From: Chamaesiphon sp041738715
GTDB lineage: Bacteria > Cyanobacteriota > Cyanobacteriia > Cyanobacteriales > Chamaesiphonaceae
DNA length: 64,000 nucleotides
Assembly: GCA_041738715.1 (NCBI GenBank)
Contig: JBGSPI010000095.1
Span: forward strand, 1-64,000
Direction of reading: 5' to 3'
Shown here: positions 43,031 through 52,088 of the stretch, piece by piece
Layout: every line of letters starts with the position of its first letter
Position numbering within the stretch: position 1 is the first letter of the stretch
Translations under genes and position numbers: made by a program
Notes under the pieces: generated by a model
Databases searched by the model: none
Told to the model about the DNA's origin: nothing
The model's input: the letters and a program-made list of their open reading frames with translations, nothing else

Positions 43031-44149
43031 TTATGAGTGAAGTGGAAATAATCTGATGCCTGTAGTGGCATCAAAAATAAATAGCGAATCGATCGCTAAT
43101 TCAACTGTCAATTGGTCGCCAACTCGACCAATCCAATCTGGAGATGCCAAGAGATTTAGAGATGTTGAAGTGCCACAAATTTGACCTTTGAGGAGAATTT
43201 CTCGACCGAGAGGTTCGATGACTTGAATGACGATCAACAATGAATCTAGGGGACGATCAAGGGCAATGGTAAGATGTTCTGGTCGAATCCCTAGATTGAA
43301 TCCTTGTCCATTTTTAAGTTGCAATTGAGTGATTAATTCTGGCTGACAGCAGAAAGATTGTTCGCCGATTTGCCACATACCATTTTGATAGGTTGCCGGA
43401 ATAATATTCATTGGTGGTGTACCAATAAAAGTTGCCACCATTTGATTAGCGGGAAGATCGTAAATGACTTGCGGTGTATCAATTTGTTGAATGCGGCCGC
43501 GATCGAGTATGACAATTCGATCAGCTAGGGTCATCGCTTCGACGCGATCGTGGGTAACATAAATAGTAGTAATTCCCACTTGTTGATGTAATTGTTTTAA
43601 TTCTGTGCGGGTATCATCGCGTAATGTAGCATCGAGATTTGAGAGCGGTTCATCTAATAAGAATACCTGGGGAGATCTAGCGATCGCTCGACCGAGAGCC
43701 ACTCGTTGTTGTTGTCCACCCGATAATTGATTTGGTTTTCGATCGAGTAATAAATCGATCGCCAGAGATTTGGCAACAGTATTAATTCGTTCTTTAATTA
43801 TCTGTCGATCCATCCCACGCATTTCCATCCCAAATGCTAAATTCTCACCGACAGTCATATGTGGATAAAGAGCATAATTTTGAAATACCATTGCCACATC
43901 ACGCTGTCTGGCGGGGATCTTATTCACCAATCGATCGCCAATATAGATATTCCCACTAGTGGCAGTATCTAGTCCAGCAATAATCCGCAGTAATGTAGAT
44001 TTACCACAACCAGATGGGCCAACTAGAACCCAAAATTCACCATCAGAAATCTCGAAGGAAATGTTGTCGAGGGCGATTGTTTTTTGGCTGAGTTTCTCTC
44101 TGGGAGTATCGAACTTGCGGCTAATTTGTTCGAGTTTGACACTAGACAT
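43031..44149 (-). CDS. MalK/UgpC-type sugar ABC transporter ATPase
   Basis: A 372-residue ATPase with Walker A GPSGCGKSTLLRIIAGL, signature LSGGQQQRVALGRAI, Walker B VFLLDEPLSNLDA and H-loop VTHDRVEAM. A C-terminal MalK-like regulatory TOBE region follows (LGIRPEHLTIAL). This is the CUT1 sugar-importer ATPase layout (MalK, UgpC, MsmK). Such ATPases often serve several remote importers, and none of their membrane or binding proteins are in the window. It is a lone gene on the minus strand, 12 bases downstream of the exonuclease gene. Confidence 0.88.
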   Translation of the reverse strand: MSSVKLEQISRKFDTPREKLSQKTIALDNISFEISDGEFWVLVGPSGCGKSTLLRIIAGLDTATSGNIYIGDRLVNKIPARQRDVAMVFQNYALYPHMTVGENLAFGMEMRGMDRQIIKERINTVAKSLAIDLLLDRKPNQLSGGQQQRVALGRAIARSPQVFLLDEPLSNLDATLRDDTRTELKQLHQQVGITTIYVTHDRVEAMTLADRIVILDRGRIQQIDTPQVIYDLPANQMVATFIGTPPMNIIPATYQNGMWQIGEQSFCCQPELITQLQLKNGQGFNLGIRPEHLTIALDRPLDSLLIVIQVIEPLGREILLKGQICGTSTSLNLLASPDWIGRVGDQLTVELAIDSLFIFDATTGIRLFPLHS

Positions 44150-44161
44150 GATTTATCATAA

Positions 44162-44665
44162 TTAACTAATATTAAATGTTGCACTGACTCCAGCCGCAAT
44201 AATGATTTGGGCACAAGCATGAGCATCCGACAGGGCATTATGATGCTGAAGTTCGATCTCCAATTTATGACAAACATCAGATAACTTCGTCGGTCTAATT
44301 TGCCACTGTTGACGAGCAAGTTGGACAGTACAGAGGAAAGGATGGGGTTGTTGTTCTAGTTGATAAGTTGCCCGACAAGCTGCTAAAACTCGCCGATCAA
44401 AACTGGCATTATGTGCAGCCAGGAAGTCTGCACCTGCTAAAAAACTATCGATTTGTGGATGCAATTGGGCAAATGTCGGTTTGTCAGCCACCATCGACCA
44501 ATCGATATCATGAATATAGGTAAATTCAAACCAATTTGTTGGTGGTCGGATTAAATATTCCACTTGTTCAATGACTTTGAAATTTTCTACTTTGACTAAA
44601 CCAATTGCACAGGCACTATCCGCATGACGATTGGCTGTCTCAAAATCGATCGCGACAAAGTTCAT
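44162..44665 (-). CDS. DEDDh 3'-5' exonuclease (DnaQ/epsilon-like)
   Basis: A 167-residue exonuclease fold with MNFVAIDFETANRHADSACAIG (ExoI, Asp and Glu in DFET), then AHNASFDRRVL (ExoII Asp) and HNALSDAHACAQI (ExoIII, His and Asp), the DEDDh set for two-metal catalysis. This is a stand-alone DnaQ-like repair or RNA/DNA-trimming enzyme; the substrate is open. I start at ATG 44665 rather than 44815 because the family begins here and the upstream part overlaps the recQ 3' end in another frame. Confidence 0.88.
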   Translation of the reverse strand: MNFVAIDFETANRHADSACAIGLVKVENFKVIEQVEYLIRPPTNWFEFTYIHDIDWSMVADKPTFAQLHPQIDSFLAGADFLAAHNASFDRRVLAACRATYQLEQQPHPFLCTVQLARQQWQIRPTKLSDVCHKLEIELQHHNALSDAHACAQIIIAAGVSATFNIS

Positions 44666-44726
44666 AGAAAATATCTGGAATTTACCCAGTGATTGAAAAT
44701 GGGGCGTTGCTGAATTTAGGGATAGT

Positions 44727-46190
44727 TTATTTGAGAGATTGATTGTCTGGAGGCACGCGGCGACAGAAATCACAATTGCCACACCGCCATTCTCGCCCTC
44801 GTGGCTGACACCCAAAAGCAGTCAGCAAATATTCCCACCTACACCCAGGATACTTAATATAAGTCTCCACCTGCTCAAAAAGTAACTTTTGTTGAGTTTT
44901 GATCGACTGCCAATTGGGTAATTTTCCAGTTACAGTCCGCCGATAATTAAATGGCGTTTCCCAGACTAACTCCCCAATACTATGCAATAGAGACAGACTG
45001 ATCGCGCCTTGAGGAAACTGGCGATCGATTTCAGTCACATCACCACTGACCGGAAGCTGTTTCACCAATGACCCTGCTGCATCATAGTAGCGACCGACAC
45101 TCTCTGTAAAGAACTTGTGTCGTTGGCGATCTTCGGGGTACAACAACCCAGTTGGTTCGCATACTAATAATAAGGCTTCAGCGGGTTTCCCATCTCGCCC
45201 TGCTCGACCGATTTCTTGGATATACTCAGCCAACAGTACCGGAGGTTGAAAATGAGCGATCCACCGGACATTTCCTTTATTAATCCCCATACCGAATGCA
45301 CAAGTACACACCACATATTGCAGCTTACCACTTAACCATTCCTGTTCTACCAGTCTGCGGGTTTGAGGACTCAAACCCGCATGATAAGCGGCTGTTCGAT
45401 CGCCTTTGTCGCGAAACCAGGTGGCTAAATCTTCGCTAGTTTGTCGAGTTCGCACATATACCAGTCCTGATTGCTGGGGGTATTGCTGGATAAATTTGGC
45501 TAATTGTTCGCGTCTCCCGCGTGGTGTCCAGATCGATTTGACTGCCAAGTGGAGATTTTGACGATGGGGGTTAAGGATAAATTCGGCGGGGTTGTCGAGT
45601 TGGAGGACTTGCTTGATCGTCTGCTGTGAGAGGGGGTCAGCCGTCGCTGTGAAGGCAGCGATCGCTATTTTGGTACCAATTAACTTATGTTGAAGTAAGG
45701 CGGCGCGAACAGCCCCTAAGCGGCGATAGGTGGGACGAAAAGTTTCACCCCAATGGACGAGGCAATGGGCTTCGTCGAGGATCAATCGATCGATTTTCAG
45801 GTTGGGTGCGACTAATCTCGACCAAACTGGCGGGGTGAGTAGTGTTTCGGGTGAGATGTAGAGAAGTTGAAGTTGTTGATTTTCTAGGTCTTGAAGTGTT
45901 TGTTTGCGTTTGGCGGTGGGTAGTTCGCTATGTAATAGGGCTGCGGGTAATTTTTTGTCGGTCAATTCCTGGACTTGATTTTCGATCAAGGCGACTAGGG
46001 GGGAAATGACGATGGTTAGGCCGCTGGTGAGGAGGGCGGGAAGTTGAAAGCAGAGGGATTTGCCGCCCCCTGTGGGCATGACGATTAGTGCATCGCGATT
46101 TTCAAGGATGCACTGGATGATTTCGCCTTGGGGGGATCGCAGTTTTTCATAGCCCCAAATTTCTTTTAGTTTTTGGTGGATTCGATCCAT
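44727..46190 (-). CDS. recQ: RecQ-family ATP-dependent DNA helicase, short form
   Basis: A 487-residue 3'-5' SF2 helicase with the motif series: Q-motif FRSPQ-like LRSPQGEII, Walker A MPTGGGKSLCFQLPALL, DEAH LILDEAHCLVHWG, FTATADPLSQQ, QSGLVYVRTRQ and QEIGRAGRDGKPA. A C-terminal zinc knuckle (RWEYLLTAFG...CGNCDFCRR) is present in reduced form. The HRDC domain of full RecQ (about 610 aa) is absent, as in other short cyanobacterial RecQs. The downstream exonuclease gene 61 bases away suggests a functional link in DNA repair. Confidence 0.9.
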   Translation of the reverse strand: MDRIHQKLKEIWGYEKLRSPQGEIIQCILENRDALIVMPTGGGKSLCFQLPALLTSGLTIVISPLVALIENQVQELTDKKLPAALLHSELPTAKRKQTLQDLENQQLQLLYISPETLLTPPVWSRLVAPNLKIDRLILDEAHCLVHWGETFRPTYRRLGAVRAALLQHKLIGTKIAIAAFTATADPLSQQTIKQVLQLDNPAEFILNPHRQNLHLAVKSIWTPRGRREQLAKFIQQYPQQSGLVYVRTRQTSEDLATWFRDKGDRTAAYHAGLSPQTRRLVEQEWLSGKLQYVVCTCAFGMGINKGNVRWIAHFQPPVLLAEYIQEIGRAGRDGKPAEALLLVCEPTGLLYPEDRQRHKFFTESVGRYYDAAGSLVKQLPVSGDVTEIDRQFPQGAISLSLLHSIGELVWETPFNYRRTVTGKLPNWQSIKTQQKLLFEQVETYIKYPGCRWEYLLTAFGCQPRGREWRCGNCDFCRRVPPDNQSLK

Positions 46191-46256
46191 GCTTTCATTT
46201 GCAGGCTTACGGATCTTTGAGTGTGAGTGATGATTTCTGGTGGGGTAGAACCCGGA

Positions 46257-46295
46257 TCTGGGGGGTTAACCCCCCAGACCCCCCACTGGGGGACG
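46257..46295. repeat. dispersed GC-rich palindromic repeat, copy 2
   Basis: A perfect 22-bp palindrome (46257-46278; half-site TCTGGGGGGTT) is followed by CCCCC-ACT-GGGGG. The core ATCTGGGGG...CCCCCAGACCCCCC is shared with 25963-26019. The two copies sit 20 kb apart in gaps, which marks a repeat family rather than a local hairpin. Confidence 0.65.
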
Positions 46296-46470
46296 CACGC
46301 TGTCTTGATGCGCTAAACCGTCGGGGAACCCGAGCGCGCATCGCTTCCCCCAGACCCCCTCCGAAGGGTCGATCTGTGGGGATCGATTTGGGTGTGGCGG
46401 TACTCTCCGTTTCAATTTTAGTGAGAAATTACTTGACTATCGAAGTTTTAGAGTTTTTTGAACTTCCATC

Positions 46471-46491
46471 CACTATTCACTATCCACTATC
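46471..46491. repeat. short tandem heptamer repeat (CACTATY)x3
   Basis: Three consecutive 7-mers, CACTATT CACTATC CACTATC, belong to the STRR-type heptamer repeats common in cyanobacterial gaps. A two-unit version occurs at 47845-47858 just before queC. Confidence 0.7.
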
Positions 46492-46500
46492 CCCTACACC

Positions 46501-47568
46501 TTAACCCCCAGTCAAAACTTCTAGTCGATCTCGATCGGATAATTTCCAGACTTTGCCGTCGAGAGCCATTTGCTCGATCAATGTGGCAAGACGGAGGGCT
46601 TTAAGGGCTTGTTCTCCACCGACTGATGGTTCGTTGCCACACCTAACACAGTTGACAAAGTGTTCTAGTTCTGCGTACAGTGGCTCAATATTTTTGACGT
46701 AGACTTTTTCGATTAGGCCGTCTTGACGATACAAGCCTTGATGATACTCGTTAAGGAGGTCGGCATTGTGTCGATGAATCAGGATTTCATTGTTGAGGAA
46801 GTTGGCTTCTGTTAGTGACTGACGGCAGTGTGCGGCGATGCGACGCATTTTGCGGTGGGTGACTTTACTAGCGGTGAGGGTGGCAACTACACCATTGGCA
46901 AATCCCAGTGTTGCAGTTACGTAGTCGAGATATTTAGATTCGGGGCAACGACTACCACTGGCTGTTAAACCGACAACTGGGGCACCAGCGAGTTCGAGTA
47001 ATAAATCGATGTCATGAATCATTAAGTCCAAGACGACAGAAACATCATTTGCCCGATTGGAGTAGGGACTCATCCGGTGTGCTTCGAGGGCTAAGACTTT
47101 TTCGGTTTTGAGGACTTGACTGAGTTCTTGGAAGACTGGATTGAAGCGTTCGATATGACCAACTTGGAGAATACACTGGGACTCTGCTGCTGCATTGACT
47201 AGGGCTTCGGCTTCGGCAATTGTGGCAGCGATCGGTTTTTCGATCAGGACATGAATTCCGGCTTCTAGGCAGGCAATCCCTACTTCATAGTGTAATCTTG
47301 TCGGTACAGCAATGCAGACAGCATCGACTTGGGGGATGAGATCGCGATAGTCTTCATAAAATCTAGCTTTGTATTTACTGGCCGCTTCTAAACCCTGCTC
47401 GACATTGACATCAGCGATACCAACTAGTTTGACGTTCTTGAGTAAGCTCAACACTCGTGCGTGGTGTTGTCCCATATTCCCGATCCCGATTAACCCTACT
47501 TTCAACGGTGGGGGGGAACCGGGCTGCATCTCTGTGTCTAACTGTCTGGCTGACATGCTATTCTCCAC
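46501..47568 (-). CDS. Gfo/Idh/MocA family oxidoreductase
   Basis: A 355-residue NAD(P)-dependent dehydrogenase with the Rossmann start VGLIGIGNMGQHHARVLSLL, the EKPIAATIAEAEAL motif (conserved Lys of the EKP triplet in catalysis), and the C-terminal alpha/beta domain containing LMIHDIDLLLELAG, with a conserved His in the active site. The exact substrate cannot be inferred; family members act on sugars, inositols or biliverdin. It is a lone gene, minus strand. A Pro-rich N-terminus (QPGSPPPLKV) precedes the domain. Confidence 0.85.
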   Translation of the reverse strand: MENSMSARQLDTEMQPGSPPPLKVGLIGIGNMGQHHARVLSLLKNVKLVGIADVNVEQGLEAASKYKARFYEDYRDLIPQVDAVCIAVPTRLHYEVGIACLEAGIHVLIEKPIAATIAEAEALVNAAAESQCILQVGHIERFNPVFQELSQVLKTEKVLALEAHRMSPYSNRANDVSVVLDLMIHDIDLLLELAGAPVVGLTASGSRCPESKYLDYVTATLGFANGVVATLTASKVTHRKMRRIAAHCRQSLTEANFLNNEILIHRHNADLLNEYHQGLYRQDGLIEKVYVKNIEPLYAELEHFVNCVRCGNEPSVGGEQALKALRLATLIEQMALDGKVWKLSDRDRLEVLTGG

Positions 47569-47882
47569 TCTAAATTTTACTCCTCAACCACAAGTCAGTT
47601 ATCAGTTATCAGTTGTCTAACCGATCACTATTAACTGTCCATTGTTTTCTCTGTTCGTAACAGTTTTGATACTATCACAGCATCATGATTGTAAAGAACA
47701 GAAAAGTTTTGTTTATGTTCCTAAAGACTATGTTCCGATCGATCTAGCACATTAACGAAGGGGAGATAATGCTGGTCTGGAAACAGTAAAAGTTAGAATA
47801 GAAAGTAACTAATCGCTAGTGAGGGATTTGACTTTCCCTCAATTCACTATCCACTATCTACTAAACTTATCCCTTATCCGTT
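47569..47882. other. 314-bp gap with heptamer repeats
   Basis: This divergent gap between the oxidoreductase and queC has no gene I can support. It contains CAGTTAT-type heptamers at 47596-47616 and CACTATC pairs at 47845-47858. Promoters for both neighbours are expected here but were not resolved. Confidence 0.5.
47596..47616. repeat. short tandem heptamer repeat (CAGTTRT)x3
   Basis: CAGTTAT CAGTTAT CAGTTGT are adjacent. This is an STRR-like heptamer track, here 28 bases before the Gfo/Idh start (minus strand). Confidence 0.7.
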
Positions 47883-48563
47883 GTGAAAGCAGTTGTTCTC
47901 CTCTCAGGTGGTTTGGATTCATCGACGGTATTGTACCTAGCTCGGAGTCAAGGGTACAGTTGTTATGCTCTATCTTTCGATTATCAACAACGTCACCGCC
48001 GCGAATTGGAATCGGCTCGATCGATCGCTACAACCGCAGGGGTTGTGGAACATCAAGTCGTGAGTTTCGATCTGCGGTTGTGGGGTGGTTCAGCACTGAC
48101 AGATAATTCTGTTGCTGTACCCCAACACCGCGATCTTGCTGCAATGTCAGAATCAATTCCCATTACCTATGTTCCCGCTCGCAATACGATCTTTTTAAGT
48201 TTTGCCCTTGCCTATGCAGAGGCGATCGGTGCAAGTCGGGTGTACATTGGGGTCAATGCCCTGGATTATTCTGGCTATCCCGACTGTCGTCCTGATTACA
48301 TCGATGCGATGCGATCGGTTTTTCAGCTTGGTACCAAACAAGGCAGGGAGGGCGATCCGATCGAGATTGTCACTCCACTGATCGATCTCAAGAAGACTGA
48401 AATCATTCAGCTTGGCAATCGTCTCGGAGTCCCCTGGGCGCAAACTTGGTCTTGCTATTCTGGCGATCCCGTCCCCTGCGGGACTTGTGATTCCTGTCTG
48501 CTCAGATTAGCTGCTTTTGCGGAACTAGGTTTGGTAGATCCAGGACTAGGAGTTAGTGGTTAG
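47883..48563 (+). CDS. queC: 7-cyano-7-deazaguanine synthase (preQ0 synthase)
   Basis: This enzyme converts 7-carboxy-7-deazaguanine to preQ0 with ammonia and ATP, in queuosine synthesis. The 226-residue protein starts MKAVVLLSGGLDSSTVLYLA (ATP-PPi loop SGGLDSS). It has YVPARNTIFLSFALAYAEAIG, GVNALDYSGYPDCRPDY, and the C-terminal zinc site CYSGDPVPCGTCDSCLLR. Length and motifs fit QueC. The start codon is GTG. Its product feeds tgt after reduction by QueF, and tgt is at 3.8 kb. Confidence 0.96.
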   Translation: MKAVVLLSGGLDSSTVLYLARSQGYSCYALSFDYQQRHRRELESARSIATTAGVVEHQVVSFDLRLWGGSALTDNSVAVPQHRDLAAMSESIPITYVPARNTIFLSFALAYAEAIGASRVYIGVNALDYSGYPDCRPDYIDAMRSVFQLGTKQGREGDPIEIVTPLIDLKKTEIIQLGNRLGVPWAQTWSCYSGDPVPCGTCDSCLLRLAAFAELGLVDPGLGVSG

Positions 48564-48599
48564 GTTTTAGAGGAAAGGGGGAAGGGAAAAGGAACAGTT

Positions 48600-48620
48600 A
48601 ACTGTCAACTGTCAACTGTC
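48600..48620. repeat. short tandem heptamer repeat (AACTGTC)x3
   Basis: AACTGTC is repeated three times in perfect register between queC and the convergent CNNM gene, followed by CCCC-rich sequence. Another STRR-type heptamer track. Confidence 0.75.
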
Positions 48621-48643
48621 CCCCATCCCCCAGTCCCCTCCTC

Positions 48644-49960
48644 CTAACTAATCCGCTGAACTCGGACTTGATGAATTCTGGGTCCCACGGTAGAGACGAC
48701 GGTTAAATTCCAGTTGCCATAATTCAATGATTCCCCCATTTTGGGGAATTGTTGCAATTTATTAAGCAGAAATCCGGCGAGGGTTTGATAATCATCAGCC
48801 AAGGGCAGATCGATCCCTAATTGTTCGTTGAGATCTTCGAGATGGATCTGAGCTTGAACGAGAAAGGCTCCATCCGTGAGTTGATTGAGTAGTTTGGTTG
48901 GTCGATTGGCTGTAACTTTAATGCCGATCATTTCCGCGATCGCATCTTGGCGAGAGATTAAACCAGCCGTGTTGCCGAATTCATCGACAACGATCGTCAT
49001 TTGGGTCTCGGCTTTTTGCATTTGCGTGAGTACAACACTCAAAGGTGTGGATTCGGTGACAAATTCTACTGGTCGAATCCAGCGATCGATCGCAATTTGT
49101 CCAGCAGGTCTACCTTGGGCGAGTAAGGGGACAAAATCTTTAAAGGAGATGGTGCCGACTATTTTGTTGAGAGATGTATCAGTCACAGGGTAATGAGAAT
49201 AGCCTGTTGCGGCGACTTGGAGTAATAGGGTTTGACAACTAGCTGTTTTAGGAATAGTCACCATTTGGGTGCGGGGAATCATCACCTCTGCTGCGACAAC
49301 TTGGGCAAATTCAAAGACTTTATTGAGTAATTCCCGCTGTTCGATCGCTAGTCCACTTGACTCTCGCTCGGTAGTGACAATAGTTTGTAACTCTTTGAAT
49401 GTCACTCGACTATAATAATCATCTCGATCTTTGATGTTTAATAACCGCAAACATAGTTTAGTCGAACGATTGAGTACCCAAATAAACGGACTAAAAATTC
49501 TCGCGATCGCCAGACTGGGGGTACCGAGAAATTTGGCAATTGGTTCGGCATAAATTAAAGCGATCGACTTAGGAATTAATTCGCCAAAAACAATCTGAAG
49601 ATATGCCAACAAACTAAACGTAGCTACAATTGAAACCGAGTGCAAAAGCGGAATATTTACTAGATTCTGGGTTAAGATTTGAGAGATCGCCCGTTCGCCA
49701 ATCCAGCCAAGTGCAAGACTTGAAAGTGTAATCCCCAATTGAGTGGTGGAGAGTAATCGCTCGATTCCTCGTTGTAGATCTTGAACTTTTTTAGCCAGAT
49801 TATCGCCAGATGCAACTAGTTGGGTAATGCGAGATCGCCGCACCGAAAAAATCGCAAATTCTGTCGTCACAAAAAAGGCATTGATCAAAATCAACCCCAA
49901 CACTAGTAGGAGTCGCCACCCAATTTCCGAGCTACTGAGAAGTGGAGGAGGGTCTATCAT
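48644..49960 (-). CDS. hemolysin/CNNM family membrane protein (DUF21-CBS-CorC)
   Basis: A 438-residue inner-membrane protein. An N-terminal DUF21/CNNM domain of four helices (WRLLLVLGLILINAFFVTTEFA to about residue 195) is followed by two CBS domains (MIPRTQMVTIPKTA...; PLSVVLTQMQKAET...) and a C-terminal CorC/HlyC transporter-associated domain (LAGFLLNKLQQFPKMGE). The family transports or senses Mg/Co. It immediately follows a secreted-type protein gene, ATG against its stop codon, so the two are translationally linked. Confidence 0.88.
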   Translation of the reverse strand: MIDPPPLLSSSEIGWRLLLVLGLILINAFFVTTEFAIFSVRRSRITQLVASGDNLAKKVQDLQRGIERLLSTTQLGITLSSLALGWIGERAISQILTQNLVNIPLLHSVSIVATFSLLAYLQIVFGELIPKSIALIYAEPIAKFLGTPSLAIARIFSPFIWVLNRSTKLCLRLLNIKDRDDYYSRVTFKELQTIVTTERESSGLAIEQRELLNKVFEFAQVVAAEVMIPRTQMVTIPKTASCQTLLLQVAATGYSHYPVTDTSLNKIVGTISFKDFVPLLAQGRPAGQIAIDRWIRPVEFVTESTPLSVVLTQMQKAETQMTIVVDEFGNTAGLISRQDAIAEMIGIKVTANRPTKLLNQLTDGAFLVQAQIHLEDLNEQLGIDLPLADDYQTLAGFLLNKLQQFPKMGESLNYGNWNLTVVSTVGPRIHQVRVQRIS

Positions 49961-50656
49961 TTACTTAACAGGTACACCTGATGCTTCGAGTTGCAGTTTT
50001 CGATCGATATCTGTCAACTGAAGAGAGACTGTTTTCACCTTGTCGAGAGCATTTTTCGGCATAGTGAGAACAAATTTGAATTCCTTCCCATTAGCTGGAA
50101 GATTTTTTGGTAATCCTGTGGCATTTGCACTGATGTTTTGACTGCGATCGTTGGTGACAGTGATGTTACCTTGACCGAAATTCACGGCTTGGCTACCCTG
50201 ATTGCTGAGAGTGACTTCGAGTTTAACATTACTTCCTTCTGGTTTGATGGACTTCACCGCCATGACAATCCCCTGATCCTCTCTCACTATTGGTAGCTTG
50301 GCAGCCGGAATACCCACTTTAGGGTCATTTTTCACAGCCTGTTCAAAAGCCTTAGCTTGGTTTTTTGCATTTTTTGCCTGTTGGGCAATTGTAGCTGGAT
50401 CTTCAACACCCATTTGTTTTTTAACACTAGCAATGAGTTCTGACTCTTTCAGCAATTCTAGACCTTTGGTATTGAGATTTTGTTGATTGCCAGCTTGACT
50501 ATTATTTGGTCGAATATCTGGTTGGGTGACACCTTTTAGTGCGGCATGACCAGAGACAAAGCCCAACACACCACTAGCAATTCCCGCAGCCAACATAAAA
50601 AACAGCAGAATACTAGTTAAGAGCAAGTTGCGATCGCTTTTTAAACTTTTTTTCAT
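49961..50656 (-). CDS. membrane-anchored periplasmic protein of unknown function
   Basis: A 231-residue protein with one N-terminal transmembrane segment (LLLTSILLFFMLAAGIASGVLGFV). A Gln/Asn/Lys-rich linker with a helical part (about 75-115) follows. The C-terminal beta domain (about 125-230; IVMAVKSIKPEGSNVKLEVTLSNQG in part) resembles immunoglobulin-like folds of DUF4352-type proteins. No enzyme motif is seen. The stop abuts the start of the CNNM gene, suggesting a joint function, perhaps in ion handling at the membrane; this is inference. Confidence 0.6.
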   Translation of the reverse strand: MKKSLKSDRNLLLTSILLFFMLAAGIASGVLGFVSGHAALKGVTQPDIRPNNSQAGNQQNLNTKGLELLKESELIASVKKQMGVEDPATIAQQAKNAKNQAKAFEQAVKNDPKVGIPAAKLPIVREDQGIVMAVKSIKPEGSNVKLEVTLSNQGSQAVNFGQGNITVTNDRSQNISANATGLPKNLPANGKEFKFVLTMPKNALDKVKTVSLQLTDIDRKLQLEASGVPVK

Positions 50657-50932
50657 GGGGAATCAGGGAGCAGGGAAATGAGCTATAAGATGAGTCTAAC
50701 AAATAAGGGGATAGGCAGTGGGCAGTAGGGGAGCAGGGAATAGGGTATTCGGTGGAGTTGAAAAAACTATCTGTATTTTCAACTCTCGACTCTCTAGCCT
50801 ATACCCTCTAGTGCTAGTATTCACGGAAGCCTAGTAACAAGAATTATGCTTCAATAGTAGAATCAGAGGGAGTTAGAGATTTTCACAGGGCACAGGTCGC
50901 CCACCATTTTTTTACCAGGCTAGAGTCACACC

Positions 50933-52036
50933 ATGAGTTTAGATACCCAAATCAGAGTAAATTCCGGCACTAACACCAATCGCGCTTGGCCAGGATTAAT
51001 TGAAGCGTACAGAGGGTATCTACCCGTGACTGCGGCTACGCCTGTCGTGACACTGCACGAAGGCAATACACCCTTAATTCCCGTGCCGACGATCTCGGCA
51101 GAAATCGGACGTGGTGTACAGGTATATGTCAAATATGACGGTTTAAATCCCACTGGTAGCTTCAAAGACCGAGGGATGACGATGGCAATCTCCAAGGCGA
51201 AAGAAGCTGGAGCCAAGGCGGTAATTTGCGCTAGCACGGGTAACACCTCCGCTGCTGCCGCTGCATACGCTGTGCGAGGTGGGATGCGACCCTATGTGCT
51301 GATTCCTGATGGTTATGTTGCCTTGGGTAAACTCGGACAGGCTTTACTCTACGGTGCTGAAGTACTGGCAATTAAAGGAAATTTTGATGACGCGCTGGAT
51401 ATCGTGCGGCAGATGGCGGATAGCTATCCAATTACACTGGTAAATTCTGTCAATCCCTACAGGCTAGAGGGTCAAAAAACCGCTGCCTTTGAACTGATTG
51501 ATGCCTTGGGTGATGCACCAGATTGGTTATGCATTCCCGTTGGCAATGGGGGGAATATTACTGCCTACTGGATGGGTTTTTGTCAGTATCATCAGGATGG
51601 TAAGTCTCAGCGGCTGCCTCAAATGATGGGCTTTCAAGCCGCCGGATCTGCGCCCTTGGTAAATGGCGCACGAGTCAAAAACCCGGAGACTTTGGCGACG
51701 GCGATTCGGATTGGTAATCCCGTAAATTGGGACAATGCTGTGGCTGCCAAAGAGGCTAGCAATGGTGAGTTTAATGCTGTCACTGATGATGAGATCGTTG
51801 CCGCTTATCGCTGGTTGGGCAGCAAGGAAGGAATATTCTGTGAGCCAGCGAGTGCGGCTTCGGTAGCAGGTTTACTCAAAGTTAAAGATCGCGTTCCTAG
51901 CAATGCTACTGTGGTCTGTGTGTTAACGGGAAATGGACTAAAAGATCCCGATACGGCAATTAAAAACACTATCAACCCCTTTAAGCAAGGAATCGAAGTT
52001 AATCTTGAGGCAGTTGCGGCGGCGATGGGTTTTTAA
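50933..52036 (+). CDS. thrC: threonine synthase
   Basis: This PLP enzyme converts O-phosphohomoserine to threonine. The 367-residue protein has VTLHEGNTPLIPVP, the PLP lysine region YDGLNPTGSFKDRGMTMAI (Lys in SFKDRG), CASTGNTSAAAAAYAV, the PVGNGGNITAYWMGF phosphate-binding loop and FCEPASAASVAGLLK. Length agrees with the short (ThrC type I) bacterial form. A hairpin lies downstream before the convergent regulator gene. Confidence 0.95.
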   Translation: MSLDTQIRVNSGTNTNRAWPGLIEAYRGYLPVTAATPVVTLHEGNTPLIPVPTISAEIGRGVQVYVKYDGLNPTGSFKDRGMTMAISKAKEAGAKAVICASTGNTSAAAAAYAVRGGMRPYVLIPDGYVALGKLGQALLYGAEVLAIKGNFDDALDIVRQMADSYPITLVNSVNPYRLEGQKTAAFELIDALGDAPDWLCIPVGNGGNITAYWMGFCQYHQDGKSQRLPQMMGFQAAGSAPLVNGARVKNPETLATAIRIGNPVNWDNAVAAKEASNGEFNAVTDDEIVAAYRWLGSKEGIFCEPASAASVAGLLKVKDRVPSNATVVCVLTGNGLKDPDTAIKNTINPFKQGIEVNLEAVAAAMGF

Positions 52037-52064
52037 GCCTGACCGTCCTTCGTCGAGCGAATAA

Positions 52065-52087
52065 TCCCCCCGAGTTATCGGTGGGGA
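52065..52087. terminator. hairpin between convergent thrC and the multi-domain regulator
   Basis: TCCCC+CCGA pairs with TCGG+(T)GGGGA, a 9-bp stem with one bulge and a GTTA loop at 52065-52087. It lies between two convergent stops and is likely to terminate both transcripts. No strong U-run. Confidence 0.5.
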
Positions 52088-52088
52088 G

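Larger units (their letters stand above)
46191..46500. other. 310-bp gap with GC-rich palindromes and heptamer repeats
   Basis: No gene supported. It holds copy 2 of the GC palindromic repeat (from 46257), a further GC-rich stretch near 46290-46390 with C/G-run partial inverted repeats, and three tandem heptamers CACTAT(T/C) at 46471-46491. Local composition is markedly richer in G/C than the adjacent genes. Confidence 0.6.

Noticed and set aside
46290..46390. possible CRISPR-like repeats in the GC-rich gap
   Set aside because: Repeats are palindromic and irregular, without equal-length unique spacers, and no cas genes are present.
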